Assembly (NCBI RefSeq): GCF_000970795.1
Contig: NZ_KQ034029.1
Span: 323,942-387,941, forward strand
Length of the DNA: 64,000 bases
Direction: 5' to 3'
DNA from: Bombilactobacillus mellifer
GTDB lineage: Bacteria; Bacillota; Bacilli; Lactobacillales; Lactobacillaceae
The notes under the pieces were generated by a model. The model ran no database searches. It saw only the letters and a program-made list of their open reading frames with translations, and was not told the origin of the DNA. This document shows positions 42,494 through 51,448 of this stretch, in pieces (within the stretch, counting starts at the first letter, position 1; every line of letters starts with the position of its first letter). Position numbers and translations under genes: made by a program.

Positions 42494-44827
42494 ATGCTGA
42501 GCTTACAACACTTAAAAAAATATTATCAAACAGGCGACACGGTCACTAAAGCACTGGATGATGTGAGCGTTAATTTTCGCGATCGCGAATTTGTCGCGAT
42601 TCTGGGGACATCCGGTTCCGGCAAAACGACGTTACTGAATATTATCGGTGGCTTGGACCATTATGATTCTGGTGATCTCATTATCAATGGTAAAGCAACT
42701 AAAAATTTTCAGGAACAAGATTGGGATGCTTACCGCAATAATACCGTGGGGTTTATTTTCCAAGACTATAACATTATCAGTCATTTAAATATTTTAGATA
42801 ATGTAACCTTGGGTATGACTTTAAGCGGTGTGGACGCAGCTACTAAAAAAAAGCGTGCGCAGGAAGCTTTGACGCAAGTGGGTTTAAAAGATCACATCCA
42901 CAAAAAACCCAACCAGCTATCAGGTGGTCAGCTACAACGTGTGGCCATTGCTCGGGCGCTAGCCAATGATCCGCAAATTTTATTAGCAGACGAACCTACT
43001 GGAGCTTTAGACACCCAAACCAGCCAAGAAATTATGGAACTGATTAAAAAAGTCGCTCAAGATCGCTTAGTTATTATGGTGACCCATAATCCGCAGCTGG
43101 CTGAACAATATGCCGACCGGATTATTAAATTTTCGGATGGGCAAATTACAGCTGATTCTAATCCGGATGAAGAAGCTTTACCCCCGGAAAACTTCCATCC
43201 CCGCCGCACTAAAATGGGTTTTGGCACAGCTTTAAAGTTATCTTTTACTAATATCAAAACTAAAAAAGGGCGTACTTTTCTCACCATGTTGGCTTCCAGT
43301 ATTGGCATTATTAGTATTGGCGTGGTTCTAGCGCTTTCGAATGGTTTTCAAAAACAAATTGATGCGACCCAAACTGAAACTTTGGCGCAGTTTCCCATTT
43401 CTATTTCCAAAGTAACTTCCGATCCGCAACAATTACAAGAAGAAAATAGTCACAGTAAGCAAAATTTTGCTAAAGGTCATCAAATTAAAGCTCATGTGGT
43501 GCCTGTCAACGCGGCGCAACATCAAAATCACCTCAATGCCAAATATTTACGTTACCTGAAAAAAATCAAAAGTAGTGATGCTGCTAATATTGCTTATACC
43601 TATGCTACAGGCTTTAACTTAATTCGTTCTGTGAATGGAAAGTATCGTCCGGTTTCATTTGCCGTTTCAAATAGCGATAATATTAATAATTCCCAAAATT
43701 TAATGGCGGCTAGTACCGGCGTGGGCGGCAGTGTATATCCGGTTAAGCGTGATGGTCATTCATCCTTCTTACGTAAAAATTATCGGGTGCTGGCCGGTCG
43801 TTACCCACGTAAAGCTAGTGAAATTGTCTTAATTGCTAATAAACAAAACGGGATTAATTTAGATGCTTTGAAAAATCTCGGTTTTCAATTTCATAATAAA
43901 GAAGTTCTAGACGCTCCTAAGCTACTTCAAACTGCGATTAAGGTAGTAGCTAATGATGATTACTACACGCAGTTGCCTAATGGCAATTTTATGCCCCAAC
44001 GTAACTACCAACAAATGGCTCAAGCACCCCATACTCAAACTTTAAAAATTGTAGGTATCTTACGCACCGCTAACAAAAATTCTGATGGTTTATTGGCAGG
44101 CGGCATCGCTTATTCGGATCAGTTAACCAAACAAGTCATGCAGACTAATCGCCACTCGGCTATTGTTCGTGCCCAACGAGCTAGTAATGATAACGTGTTA
44201 ACGAACGGTCAATTAACTGCTACTCAAAAAGAAATGTTCTTGGCTACTTTAGGCGCTGAAAAAATGCCGAGTGCCATTCAAATTTATCCTAAAAGTTTTA
44301 ATAAAAAAGATCACATTACACATTATTTAGATCAATATAATCGCGGTAAAAAGAAAGCTGATAAAATTATTTATAATGATCTAGCCGGCAATATTACTAA
44401 CATTACCGGCGGCTTAATGAATGCTATTACCTATGTGTTGGTAGGCTTTGCCGCCATTTCGTTAGTTACTTCCATGATCATGATTGCCATTATTACCTAT
44501 ACTTCCGTGATTGAAAGAACTAAAGAAATTGGGGTCTTGAAAGCGCTCGGGGCGCGTAAAAAAGATATTACTCGTGTGTTCGATGCAGAAACGACCATTT
44601 TAGGAGCCGGCTCCGGCATCTTAGGAATTGTCATTGCCTGGTTGTTAACTTTTCCGATCAATGTTCTTCTCAAAGGTATGACTGATTTGACCAATGTGGC
44701 CCAATTAAATCCCGTCCATGCCATTTGGTTAGTCATTATCAGTACGGTTTTGACAGTTCTGGGAGGACATATTCCGGCTCGGATGGCTTCGAAAAAAGAT
44801 GCCGCCAAGGCTTTAAGAACAGATTAA
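42494..44827 (+). CDS. MacB-like ABC transporter, fused ATPase and FtsX-type permease
   Basis: A 777-residue mechanotransmission-type ABC protein. Residues 1-225 form the ATPase (Walker A GTSGSGKTT, signature [15 protein letters not shown], Walker B LLADEPTGALD). One helix near 265-285 precedes a large extracellular domain (about 290-635), and three helices (about 640-770) include the FtsX motif ERTKEIGVLKALGARKKDI. Relatives export antimicrobial peptides or act in peptide-resistance or lipoprotein traffic. No histidine kinase or MacA-like partner is adjacent, so the role is open. A bidirectional terminator follows. Confidence 0.87.
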   Translation: MLSLQHLKKYYQTGDTVTKALDDVSVNFRDREFVAILGTSGSGKTTLLNIIGGLDHYDSGDLIINGKATKNFQEQDWDAYRNNTVGFIFQDYNIISHLNILDNVTLGMTLSGVDAATKKKRAQEALTQVGLKDHIHKKPNQLSGGQLQRVAIARALANDPQILLADEPTGALDTQTSQEIMELIKKVAQDRLVIMVTHNPQLAEQYADRIIKFSDGQITADSNPDEEALPPENFHPRRTKMGFGTALKLSFTNIKTKKGRTFLTMLASSIGIISIGVVLALSNGFQKQIDATQTETLAQFPISISKVTSDPQQLQEENSHSKQNFAKGHQIKAHVVPVNAAQHQNHLNAKYLRYLKKIKSSDAANIAYTYATGFNLIRSVNGKYRPVSFAVSNSDNINNSQNLMAASTGVGGSVYPVKRDGHSSFLRKNYRVLAGRYPRKASEIVLIANKQNGINLDALKNLGFQFHNKEVLDAPKLLQTAIKVVANDDYYTQLPNGNFMPQRNYQQMAQAPHTQTLKIVGILRTANKNSDGLLAGGIAYSDQLTKQVMQTNRHSAIVRAQRASNDNVLTNGQLTATQKEMFLATLGAEKMPSAIQIYPKSFNKKDHITHYLDQYNRGKKKADKIIYNDLAGNITNITGGLMNAITYVLVGFAAISLVTSMIMIAIITYTSVIERTKEIGVLKALGARKKDITRVFDAETTILGAGSGILGIVIAWLLTFPINVLLKGMTDLTNVAQLNPVHAIWLVIISTVLTVLGGHIPARMASKKDAAKALRTD

Positions 44828-44837
44828 ATCCACTCAT

Positions 44838-44877
44838 AAAAAACCTCCCCCAGTATGAACTGGCGAGAGGTTTTTTA
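44838..44877. terminator. Bidirectional terminator between the ABC gene and proC
   Basis: AAAAAACCTC and GAGGTTTTTT flank an inner CCAGT-ATGA-ACTGG stem. T-runs on both strands suit the two convergent genes. Confidence 0.85.
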
Positions 44878-44894
44878 ATGTTTGATTGTTCATC

Positions 44895-45665
44895 CTAATC
44901 TGCTTGATTGGCAGCTGTGACCGCCTGAATGAGTGCACTGCGAAAACCAGCTTTTTCCAATTGAACAACACCGCGAATGGTTGATCCGCCTGGAGTAGCG
45001 ACTTCATCTTTTAAAACGCTAGGTTGAACCCTTTGGGACTGAGCTAACATCGCGGTGCCTTTGAGCATTTGATTAGTGATTGCTTGTGCTTGGGTACGTG
45101 AAATCCCATATTGGACAGCCACATCTGCCAAGGCTTCCATCAACACTGCTACAAATGCGGGTGTACAACCTGCTACAGTACCATAAATACTGAGCAACGC
45201 TTCGGGCACCACATAAACTTGTCCCAATTGTTGGAATAATTGAACAAGCAGTTCTTGATTCTTAGCCGATTCATCGGGAGCAAAGCTTAAAATACTAATA
45301 CCTTGGTTAATCTGCACCGGCGTATTCGGCACTACTTTGATAAAGCGGGTATCTTTTGGTAATTGGGCATTGATGGTCTGTAAGTCACCCCCTGATGTAG
45401 AGACTATTAATCCATGATAAGTTTGACCTAATTGTGCTACTACATGTTCTAACGCTGACCCTGGAACTGCCACGATAACTACATCACAAGCACCCAAGTC
45501 AACAGAATGTTGTACTAAAGTTAAATCTTGGGCCGCAGCCAATTTTTGAGCCGTTTGATGTTGTGTTTGTTGCACATAGATATCAGTGCGGGCAATTCCT
45601 GCCTGTAGCCAACCTTTAATCAACGCTTGTGCAATGCGGCCGGCACCGATAAAACCAATTTTCAT
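44895..45665 (-). CDS. proC: Pyrroline-5-carboxylate reductase
   Basis: ProC reduces pyrroline-5-carboxylate to proline with NAD(P)H. The 256 residues begin with the Rossmann motif MKIGFIGAGRIAQALIKGW. The C-terminal family signature is present as DEVATPGGSTIRGVVQLEKAGF. KVVPNTPVQINQGISIL is also typical. proA and proB are not adjacent, which is common. It is monocistronic and convergent with the MacB-like gene. Confidence 0.92.
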   Translation of the reverse strand: MKIGFIGAGRIAQALIKGWLQAGIARTDIYVQQTQHQTAQKLAAAQDLTLVQHSVDLGACDVVIVAVPGSALEHVVAQLGQTYHGLIVSTSGGDLQTINAQLPKDTRFIKVVPNTPVQINQGISILSFAPDESAKNQELLVQLFQQLGQVYVVPEALLSIYGTVAGCTPAFVAVLMEALADVAVQYGISRTQAQAITNQMLKGTAMLAQSQRVQPSVLKDEVATPGGSTIRGVVQLEKAGFRSALIQAVTAANQAD

Positions 45666-45852
45666 AATTTTTTCTCCTTAATTATTCAATATAATTAATA
45701 ACCTGGAATTAGAATCATTCTGTTTGTTATTATAGCTTGTCTTTAGTAATTGCGGTAAAATAATTCTGTATACCTAATCCAGATAATAATTCGACACGCT
45801 TTAGTCCCACCGCAGAATTTGGTATAGTGGTCATGCAGGAGGTCTCCTTTTT

Positions 45853-46980
45853 ATGAAAATTACAAAATTAATTAGCGGTATTGTTTTAATAATCATGGCG
45901 GTCGTCGTCATGTTACAGTATAAATTCGACAGTTTTATCCAAGCACTGATGGGATATGCCGATCTTGGTAGTACTACCAGCGTGCTCGTAGCTTTAGCTT
46001 TTATCATTGCAGGCATTATTTATATCATTTGTAATTCCAATGAGAGTATAGTGCCCTACATTATCAGTTTTATTATTTTGATTTTAGGAGGCGCAATGGG
46101 CATTTTTAATGCTCTACGTTTTCCCGGTATTATGATTTGGTCTTGGGCGGGCATAGTAGTTGGTTTGATGCTCTTAATTGCCGGAGTCGTTACTAAATAT
46201 TTCTTAGAACCCACGGTTGATAAGTATGGTAATGCTTATAGTAACAGTTATTATGACAATAATAATCAAGGTATGCAAAATACTGGTAATAATTACCAAC
46301 AACCGGAACAATTTATCCCTAATGCGAATCCGGCAGCACCCACTAACAAGCAACAGCCTAATGTTAATCCTAATCCTGCCAACTATGCCGGACCAGCCAA
46401 TAATTTTGCACCGAATCCCACTAACAATAACAATTACTATAATCAACCTCCAGCACAATCACCGCAACCTGGATCTAATCAGCAATGGAATCAACCGAAT
46501 CCACCTGTGAATAATCCCAACGCTAATTTGAATTATAATAATAAGCAGGCCCCTTTGAACGCACAACCACAAACTAATGTTCAATCTCCTACTTCCGGAC
46601 CAACCGCTAATAATGCTCCCTTACCTAACAACTCGGCCAACTCTGCAGTCAATCCCGCGCCAACTTCCATACCGCCTACTAATAATTATCGTCCTGTAAC
46701 TAATTCCAATGCTAATTCGAACCCACAGGCACAACCATACAATTCATCTGCTAATAATTTTAACAATCAACCAACGGCCCAACCAAAAACCACAAATCCT
46801 CAGCCCTCACAGCGCAGACAACCGCAACCACCGCAAAACCAAACTGTTACGCCGCAGTCACCGCAACCCAATAGGGCCGGCAATGCTAATTATCAATCCA
46901 ATCCTGCGCCCGATTATTCGGCTAACAATACCAATAACAGAAAACGGCGCTTTAAAACTAAGCAGCGCCCGCCTTATTAA
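45853..46980 (+). CDS. Membrane protein with four helices and a long Asn/Pro/Gln-rich tail
   Basis: I do not recognise the family. The 375 residues split into a membrane part with four hydrophobic segments (about 5-24, 42-60, 66-88, 93-116) and a ~245-residue low-complexity tail made mainly of Asn, Pro, Gln, Ala and Ser, with scattered Tyr. The last residues are strongly basic (NRKRRFKTKQRPPY). Two short N- and C-terminal loops place both ends on the same side, probably the cytoplasm. The start follows AGGAGG. The tail looks disordered and prion-like in composition. It lies directly upstream of the cyd operon, separated by a terminator. Confidence 0.8.
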   Translation: MKITKLISGIVLIIMAVVVMLQYKFDSFIQALMGYADLGSTTSVLVALAFIIAGIIYIICNSNESIVPYIISFIILILGGAMGIFNALRFPGIMIWSWAGIVVGLMLLIAGVVTKYFLEPTVDKYGNAYSNSYYDNNNQGMQNTGNNYQQPEQFIPNANPAAPTNKQQPNVNPNPANYAGPANNFAPNPTNNNNYYNQPPAQSPQPGSNQQWNQPNPPVNNPNANLNYNNKQAPLNAQPQTNVQSPTSGPTANNAPLPNNSANSAVNPAPTSIPPTNNYRPVTNSNANSNPQAQPYNSSANNFNNQPTAQPKTTNPQPSQRRQPQPPQNQTVTPQSPQPNRAGNANYQSNPAPDYSANNTNNRKRRFKTKQRPPY

Positions 46981-47120
46981 CAAGTGATTTGGCTGAAGTA
47001 TTAATAATTAAAAAACATGGTTTCTTCACAATTTTGTCACATTTTTTCATTACTATAAAATCATAGTCAATTGTGAGATTGATTATATATATAAATTGTA
47101 TTCACATCCTTACTCCTCCG

Positions 47121-47157
47121 AGAAGCGACTACTTGAAAAAGTTGTCGCTTCTTTTTT
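47121..47157 (+). terminator. Terminator before the cyd operon
   Basis: AGAAGCGACTACTT (47121-47134) pairs with AAGTTGTCGCTTCT (47139-47152) with one mismatch, followed by TTTTT. It isolates cydA from upstream transcription, or may attenuate a cyd leader. Confidence 0.88.
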
Positions 47158-47165
47158 ATTAAATT

Positions 47166-47199
47166 AGTGTAAATAATGCACAAATTAGAGTATTATAAT
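47166..47199 (+). promoter_or_regulatory. cydA promoter region with a weak Rex-like dyad
   Basis: A perfect -10 TATAAT is at 47194-47199, without a clear -35. AGTGTAAATAATGCACAA (47166-47183) is a loose dyad of GTGT and GCAC halves; it recalls the Rex site TTGTGAAATATTTCACAA but with seven rather than six spacer bases. Rex control of cyd genes is known in Firmicutes; here it is only a possibility. Confidence 0.35.
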
Positions 47200-47235
47200 G
47201 ATGAATAGTAGTTTTTAGCAAGGAGTGTGAACAGG

Positions 47236-48702
47236 ATGTTGTACAGTCTCGGGATATCGGTACTGTCATTGGCACGACTACAGTTTGCCATCACAACTGT
47301 TTTTCATTTCTTCTTTGTGCCGTTTTCCATTGGAATGGGGTTTGTAGTTGCTATCTTGGAAACGGTTTACGCAATTCGCAAAGAAGAAATATACAAAAAG
47401 ATGGCACAATTTTGGGGTAAAATTTTCCTCTTAAGTTTTGCCGTGGGAATCGTCACCGGTTTAATTCAGGAATTTCAATTCGGCATGAATTGGTCAAATT
47501 ATTCTCGTTTTATGGGTGATATTTTTGGAGCCCCGTTGGCTATTGAAGCTCTTTTAGCCTTCTTCTTAGAATCAACTTTTGTAGGCGTTTGGATGTTCAC
47601 TTGGGATCGTTTCAAACCGGGAATCCACGCCTTATTCATTTGGCTCACCAGCATTGGCACCATGTTATCTGCCATTTGGATTTTGGCCGCTAATAGTTTT
47701 ATGCAGCATCCTACCGGCTTTACGATCAATGGCCACACTCACCGAGCAGAAATGACCAATTTTGGTCAAATTGTCGGCAATCCTCAACTGTGGCGGGTCT
47801 TTCCCCATGTCATTTTAGGGGCTTTTGTGACCGCGGCATTTGTTATTGCCGGCATGAGCGCTTGGGCTTTATTACGCAAGCAAAAAGATGAAATCTTTTT
47901 CAAAAAATCTTTACGTTTTGGTTTATGGATCGGTCTTGTGGCAGCTTTTGGAGTGATAATTGCAGGTGATTTCCAAACACAACAAATTATTAAAGATCAA
48001 CCTATGAAGTTTGCCGCAACTGAAGGTGAATATAAAGACACTAGTTCTCCGGCTTCTTGGAAGATTGTTGCCACTTTTGATACCAAAAATCATCAAGTAA
48101 AAAATGAAATCTCTGTTCCGTATTTATTGAGCCTTTTGACTTACCATCAACCTACGGGGGCCGTTAAAGGTATGAATACGGTCAATCAAGAATTGAAGCA
48201 AAAATTTAATCATAATAAAAGTAAAAGTATTCGAAATATTAAAAACTACTATGTACCCACAACGACTCTGTTCTGGAGTTTCCGATTTATGGCTGGCTTT
48301 GGGGTTTTATTATTCTTAATTGCGGCCTTAGGACTTTTCTGGTCACGGCCAAAAAAAGATACGCTGGCACGGCAAAAGTGGCTGATGTACTTAATTGGTC
48401 TGAGTGTCTGGATCCCATTTATTGCCAATACTTGCGGTTGGTTGATTACAGAATTAGGGCGGTATCCATGGATCGTTTATGGTCTATATACGATTGCTGA
48501 CGCCGTTTCCCCAACTACAACTGTTGGTCAATTAATTTTCAGTAATTTATTATATTTAGTCTTATTCACCACTTTAGGCGGTGTCATGATTTATTATGCA
48601 CGACAAACCTTGCACAAGGGCTTGGATGCGATTGGTGGTCCGACTGCGACTGCTAAATCACCTGTAACTTCTGACCCATTCGCAAAGGAGGCGTTCAGCT
48701 AA
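47236..48702 (+). CDS. cydA: Cytochrome bd ubiquinol/menaquinol oxidase subunit I
   Basis: CydA binds hemes b558, b595 and d and oxidises quinol with reduction of oxygen to water. The protein is 488 residues with about nine helices. The N-terminal heme ligand His lies in LQFAITTVFHFFFVPFSIG; the C-terminal quinol/heme region has GRYPWIVYGLYTIADAVSP (the family GRQPW motif with Tyr for Gln). The short quinol loop is of the Firmicutes type. The start is ATG at 47236, ten bases after AGGAG; an upstream GTG is too close. It heads cydABCD with all four genes overlapping. Hemes must come from outside or other loci. Confidence 0.95.
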   Translation: MLYSLGISVLSLARLQFAITTVFHFFFVPFSIGMGFVVAILETVYAIRKEEIYKKMAQFWGKIFLLSFAVGIVTGLIQEFQFGMNWSNYSRFMGDIFGAPLAIEALLAFFLESTFVGVWMFTWDRFKPGIHALFIWLTSIGTMLSAIWILAANSFMQHPTGFTINGHTHRAEMTNFGQIVGNPQLWRVFPHVILGAFVTAAFVIAGMSAWALLRKQKDEIFFKKSLRFGLWIGLVAAFGVIIAGDFQTQQIIKDQPMKFAATEGEYKDTSSPASWKIVATFDTKNHQVKNEISVPYLLSLLTYHQPTGAVKGMNTVNQELKQKFNHNKSKSIRNIKNYYVPTTTLFWSFRFMAGFGVLLFLIAALGLFWSRPKKDTLARQKWLMYLIGLSVWIPFIANTCGWLITELGRYPWIVYGLYTIADAVSPTTTVGQLIFSNLLYLVLFTTLGGVMIYYARQTLHKGLDAIGGPTATAKSPVTSDPFAKEAFS

Positions 48703-49721
48703 TGTCCGCTTTACAATTTGTTTGGTTTTTACTAATTTGTATACTTTTTGTGGGCTTTTTCTTCTTAGAAGGCTTTGATTTTGGAGTGGGCATGGCCTCG
48801 GGACTAATCGCTCGGACAGATTCAGAAAAAAATACAATGTTAGATATTATTGGACCGCACTGGGTCGTGAACGAAACTTGGCTGGTGACCGCCGGAGGAG
48901 CTATGTTTGCTTCTTTTCCCATGTGGTACGCCAGTTTGTTTTCGGGATACTACATTTTATTCATGTTGGTCTTAACAGGATTAATTTTACGTGGAGTGTC
49001 TTTTGAATTTGCGAACCATGCCGAAACCAGCCGGGGCCGGCATATTTGGTATAACTTCTTTGTTTTTGGGAGTTTGTTAGCTCCTTTAATGTTATGTATC
49101 ATTTTCTTTAGCATGATTCAAGGAGTTCCGATTGACGCTAACGGGGATGCACGGTTGCATTTCTTTGATATTATTAACTGGTTATCTTTGGTCGGCGGTA
49201 TTGCCGGTGTGTTAATGTCCCTTATTCATGGACTTAATTACACCCGTTTAACGACAAGTGGTGTTTTACGTGATCGGGCCCGTAAATTAAATCGTTATTT
49301 ATATCCTTTGTTATTTGTCGGTGAAGTTGTTTTTGCTTTACTGGTTATTTTCCAAACTGATTTCTTTACAAACAAACCGGTTTCCAGCGCCATTATTACC
49401 TTGTTAATTGTCCTCATGTCGTTATTAGGAGCTTGGGGCGTTTATCAAGATCACGAAGCGCTGAGCTTGGTGGGTAGTGGTTTATCGCTAGCCTTTGTGG
49501 TGATTCTCATTTTTAATGGCTTATTCCCACGGGTCATGATTGCTACTAATCCGGCTCATAGTATTTTAATTAAAAATGCTTCTTCTTCGCCTACAGCGTT
49601 ATCCATTATGACAATTGTAGTTTGCGTTCTGTTACCAATTGTTTTAATTTATTTCATTTGGTCTTATATTATTTTTGCAAAACGCATTCCTTCGAGTAAG
49701 AAAGTAGCCGAATCCCGATGA
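48702..49721 (+). CDS. cydB: Cytochrome bd oxidase subunit II
   Basis: The 339-residue partner of CydA, with about eight to nine membrane helices and no heme ligands of its own. The N-terminus shows the family pattern FFFLEGFDFGVGMASGLI, then DIIGPHWVVNETWLVTAGGAMFASFP. Its ATG overlaps the last base of cydA (TAATG) behind AAAGGAGG, so the subunits are made together. Both are needed for a functional oxidase. Confidence 0.95.
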   Translation: MSALQFVWFLLICILFVGFFFLEGFDFGVGMASGLIARTDSEKNTMLDIIGPHWVVNETWLVTAGGAMFASFPMWYASLFSGYYILFMLVLTGLILRGVSFEFANHAETSRGRHIWYNFFVFGSLLAPLMLCIIFFSMIQGVPIDANGDARLHFFDIINWLSLVGGIAGVLMSLIHGLNYTRLTTSGVLRDRARKLNRYLYPLLFVGEVVFALLVIFQTDFFTNKPVSSAIITLLIVLMSLLGAWGVYQDHEALSLVGSGLSLAFVVILIFNGLFPRVMIATNPAHSILIKNASSSPTALSIMTIVVCVLLPIVLIYFIWSYIIFAKRIPSSKKVAESR

Positions 49722-51448
49722 TTGATAAACGTTTATTTAAATTGCCGGGGATTAAACCGCTCTTTAAAATGCTTGCAGGACTAACAGTCTTGCAAGCATT
49801 TATGATCTTATTCCAAGCTATTTTCTTAGCCAAAGTTCTCGTACTGTCTTGGCAGCGCAAAGGCCTATCACAATTAGGTTGGTTGGCAGGTGCTTTTTTT
49901 CTCGCTTTTTTGGGACGTCATGGGTTAACTTGGATCAAAAATCGTCTCCTGGATCGCTATGCCACTAAAACCACCGAAGACTTGCGCCAAAAACTCCTAG
50001 CTCAAGTGTATACAACCGGAGCTGCCATGATTGCGCAAAAGGGCTCGGGCAATATCGTCACCAATGCCTTAGATGGGATGGATGAGGTAAATAATTATTT
50101 TAATTTAATTTTGTCCAAATTTATGAATATGATGATTATTCCGTGGATTTTGTTGGTTTACATTTTTTGGCAAAATTTGACTTCCGGAATTGTGTTAGTT
50201 TTAGTTTTTCCGATTATCATTTTATTCATGATTATTTTAGGATACGCTGCGAAAGATAAAGCCAGTTCGCAATATGCGGAATATGTAGTTTTATCGAATC
50301 ATTTTTTAGATGCTTTGCGGGGGTTAACCACCTTAAAAATGCTGGGCTTGAGTAAAGAATACACTCATAACATCTACCAGGTGAGCGAAAATTACCGTAA
50401 AAAAACCTTAAGCACGCTGCGAATTGCGATTTTATCGACTTTTGCTTTAGATTGGTTTACTACACTGTCCATTGCTATTCTGGCGGTCTTTTTAGGGCTG
50501 GCTTTAATGAATGGCACACTGCCGTTGTATCCGGCTTTAGTGACGCTTATTTTAGCACCGGAGTATTTTTTGCCTTTACGTGATTTCGCTAGTGATTATC
50601 ATGCCACTTTGAACGGCAAGAATGCATTTCAGCAAACCCTAGACATCCTTACTATTCCGACGGTTACCGATCGAACGTTACTGCCAGCTTTTACTTGGAA
50701 TGAACAAAGCCGCCTCACAATTCAACATCTGAACTTTCAATACGATAACACAACGGATCAAGTCAATTTAAAAGATCTGAATTTAACACTGCAAGGTTAT
50801 GAACGGGTCGCCATCATTGGACAATCAGGCGCGGGCAAATCGACCCTGTTAGAAGCTTTGAGTGGATTTGTCATCCCCCAAACCGGCAATATTCAACTCA
50901 ATGGTCACCAACTGCCTCATTTGGCTCAAGACCAGTGGCAACAACAATTTACTTATTTGCCCCAAAAACCCTATTTATTTAGTGATACGATTGCTAACAA
51001 TATTCGTTTCTATCAACCGACGGCTTCGAACGAAGAAGTCCAACAAGCCACGGAGCAAGCAGGCTTAGCAAAATTTATTGCCACCTTGCCACAAGGATTA
51101 CAAACTCGAGTCGGCGAGGCTGGTCGGGGTATTTCCGGGGGGCAAGCGCAACGGATTATGCTGGCGCGGGCTTTTCTAGTGCAACAACGGCATATTTTAA
51201 TCTTTGATGAACCCACGGCCCATTTAGATATTGAAACCGAATATGCTTTGAAAAAAACTATGATGCAATTATTTAAACATCATTTAGTGTTATTTGCGAC
51301 CCATCGTTTACATTGGTTAGAACAAATGGATTATGTCCTCGTATTAGATAATGGCAAAATTGCTGAACAAGGACCTGTCAAGCAATTACTCCAAAAACAG
51401 CACGGGCCATTTTTTGAATTAACGTCGCATATGCGAGGTGTAAATTAA
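49718..51448 (+). CDS. cydC: CydDC-type ABC transporter subunit, first
   Basis: One half of the heterodimeric ABC exporter needed to assemble cytochrome bd, proposed to export thiols or heme. The 576 residues include six N-terminal helices (about 20-310) and an ATPase with Walker A GQSGAGKSTL, signature ISGGQAQRIMLARAF, Walker B HILIFDEPTAHLD and H-loop FATHR. It overlaps cydB by four bases (ATGA) and the next gene by one base. Naming of cydC and cydD differs between species; here order follows the Bacillus operon. Confidence 0.92.
   Translation: MIDKRLFKLPGIKPLFKMLAGLTVLQAFMILFQAIFLAKVLVLSWQRKGLSQLGWLAGAFFLAFLGRHGLTWIKNRLLDRYATKTTEDLRQKLLAQVYTTGAAMIAQKGSGNIVTNALDGMDEVNNYFNLILSKFMNMMIIPWILLVYIFWQNLTSGIVLVLVFPIIILFMIILGYAAKDKASSQYAEYVVLSNHFLDALRGLTTLKMLGLSKEYTHNIYQVSENYRKKTLSTLRIAILSTFALDWFTTLSIAILAVFLGLALMNGTLPLYPALVTLILAPEYFLPLRDFASDYHATLNGKNAFQQTLDILTIPTVTDRTLLPAFTWNEQSRLTIQHLNFQYDNTTDQVNLKDLNLTLQGYERVAIIGQSGAGKSTLLEALSGFVIPQTGNIQLNGHQLPHLAQDQWQQQFTYLPQKPYLFSDTIANNIRFYQPTASNEEVQQATEQAGLAKFIATLPQGLQTRVGEAGRGISGGQAQRIMLARAFLVQQRHILIFDEPTAHLDIETEYALKKTMMQLFKHHLVLFATHRLHWLEQMDYVLVLDNGKIAEQGPVKQLLQKQHGPFFELTSHMRGVN

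Noticed and set aside
46204..46987. Long open frames on both strands within the Asn/Pro/Gln-rich tail
   Set aside because: They follow from the low-complexity codon pattern of the real gene and have no start signals of their own.
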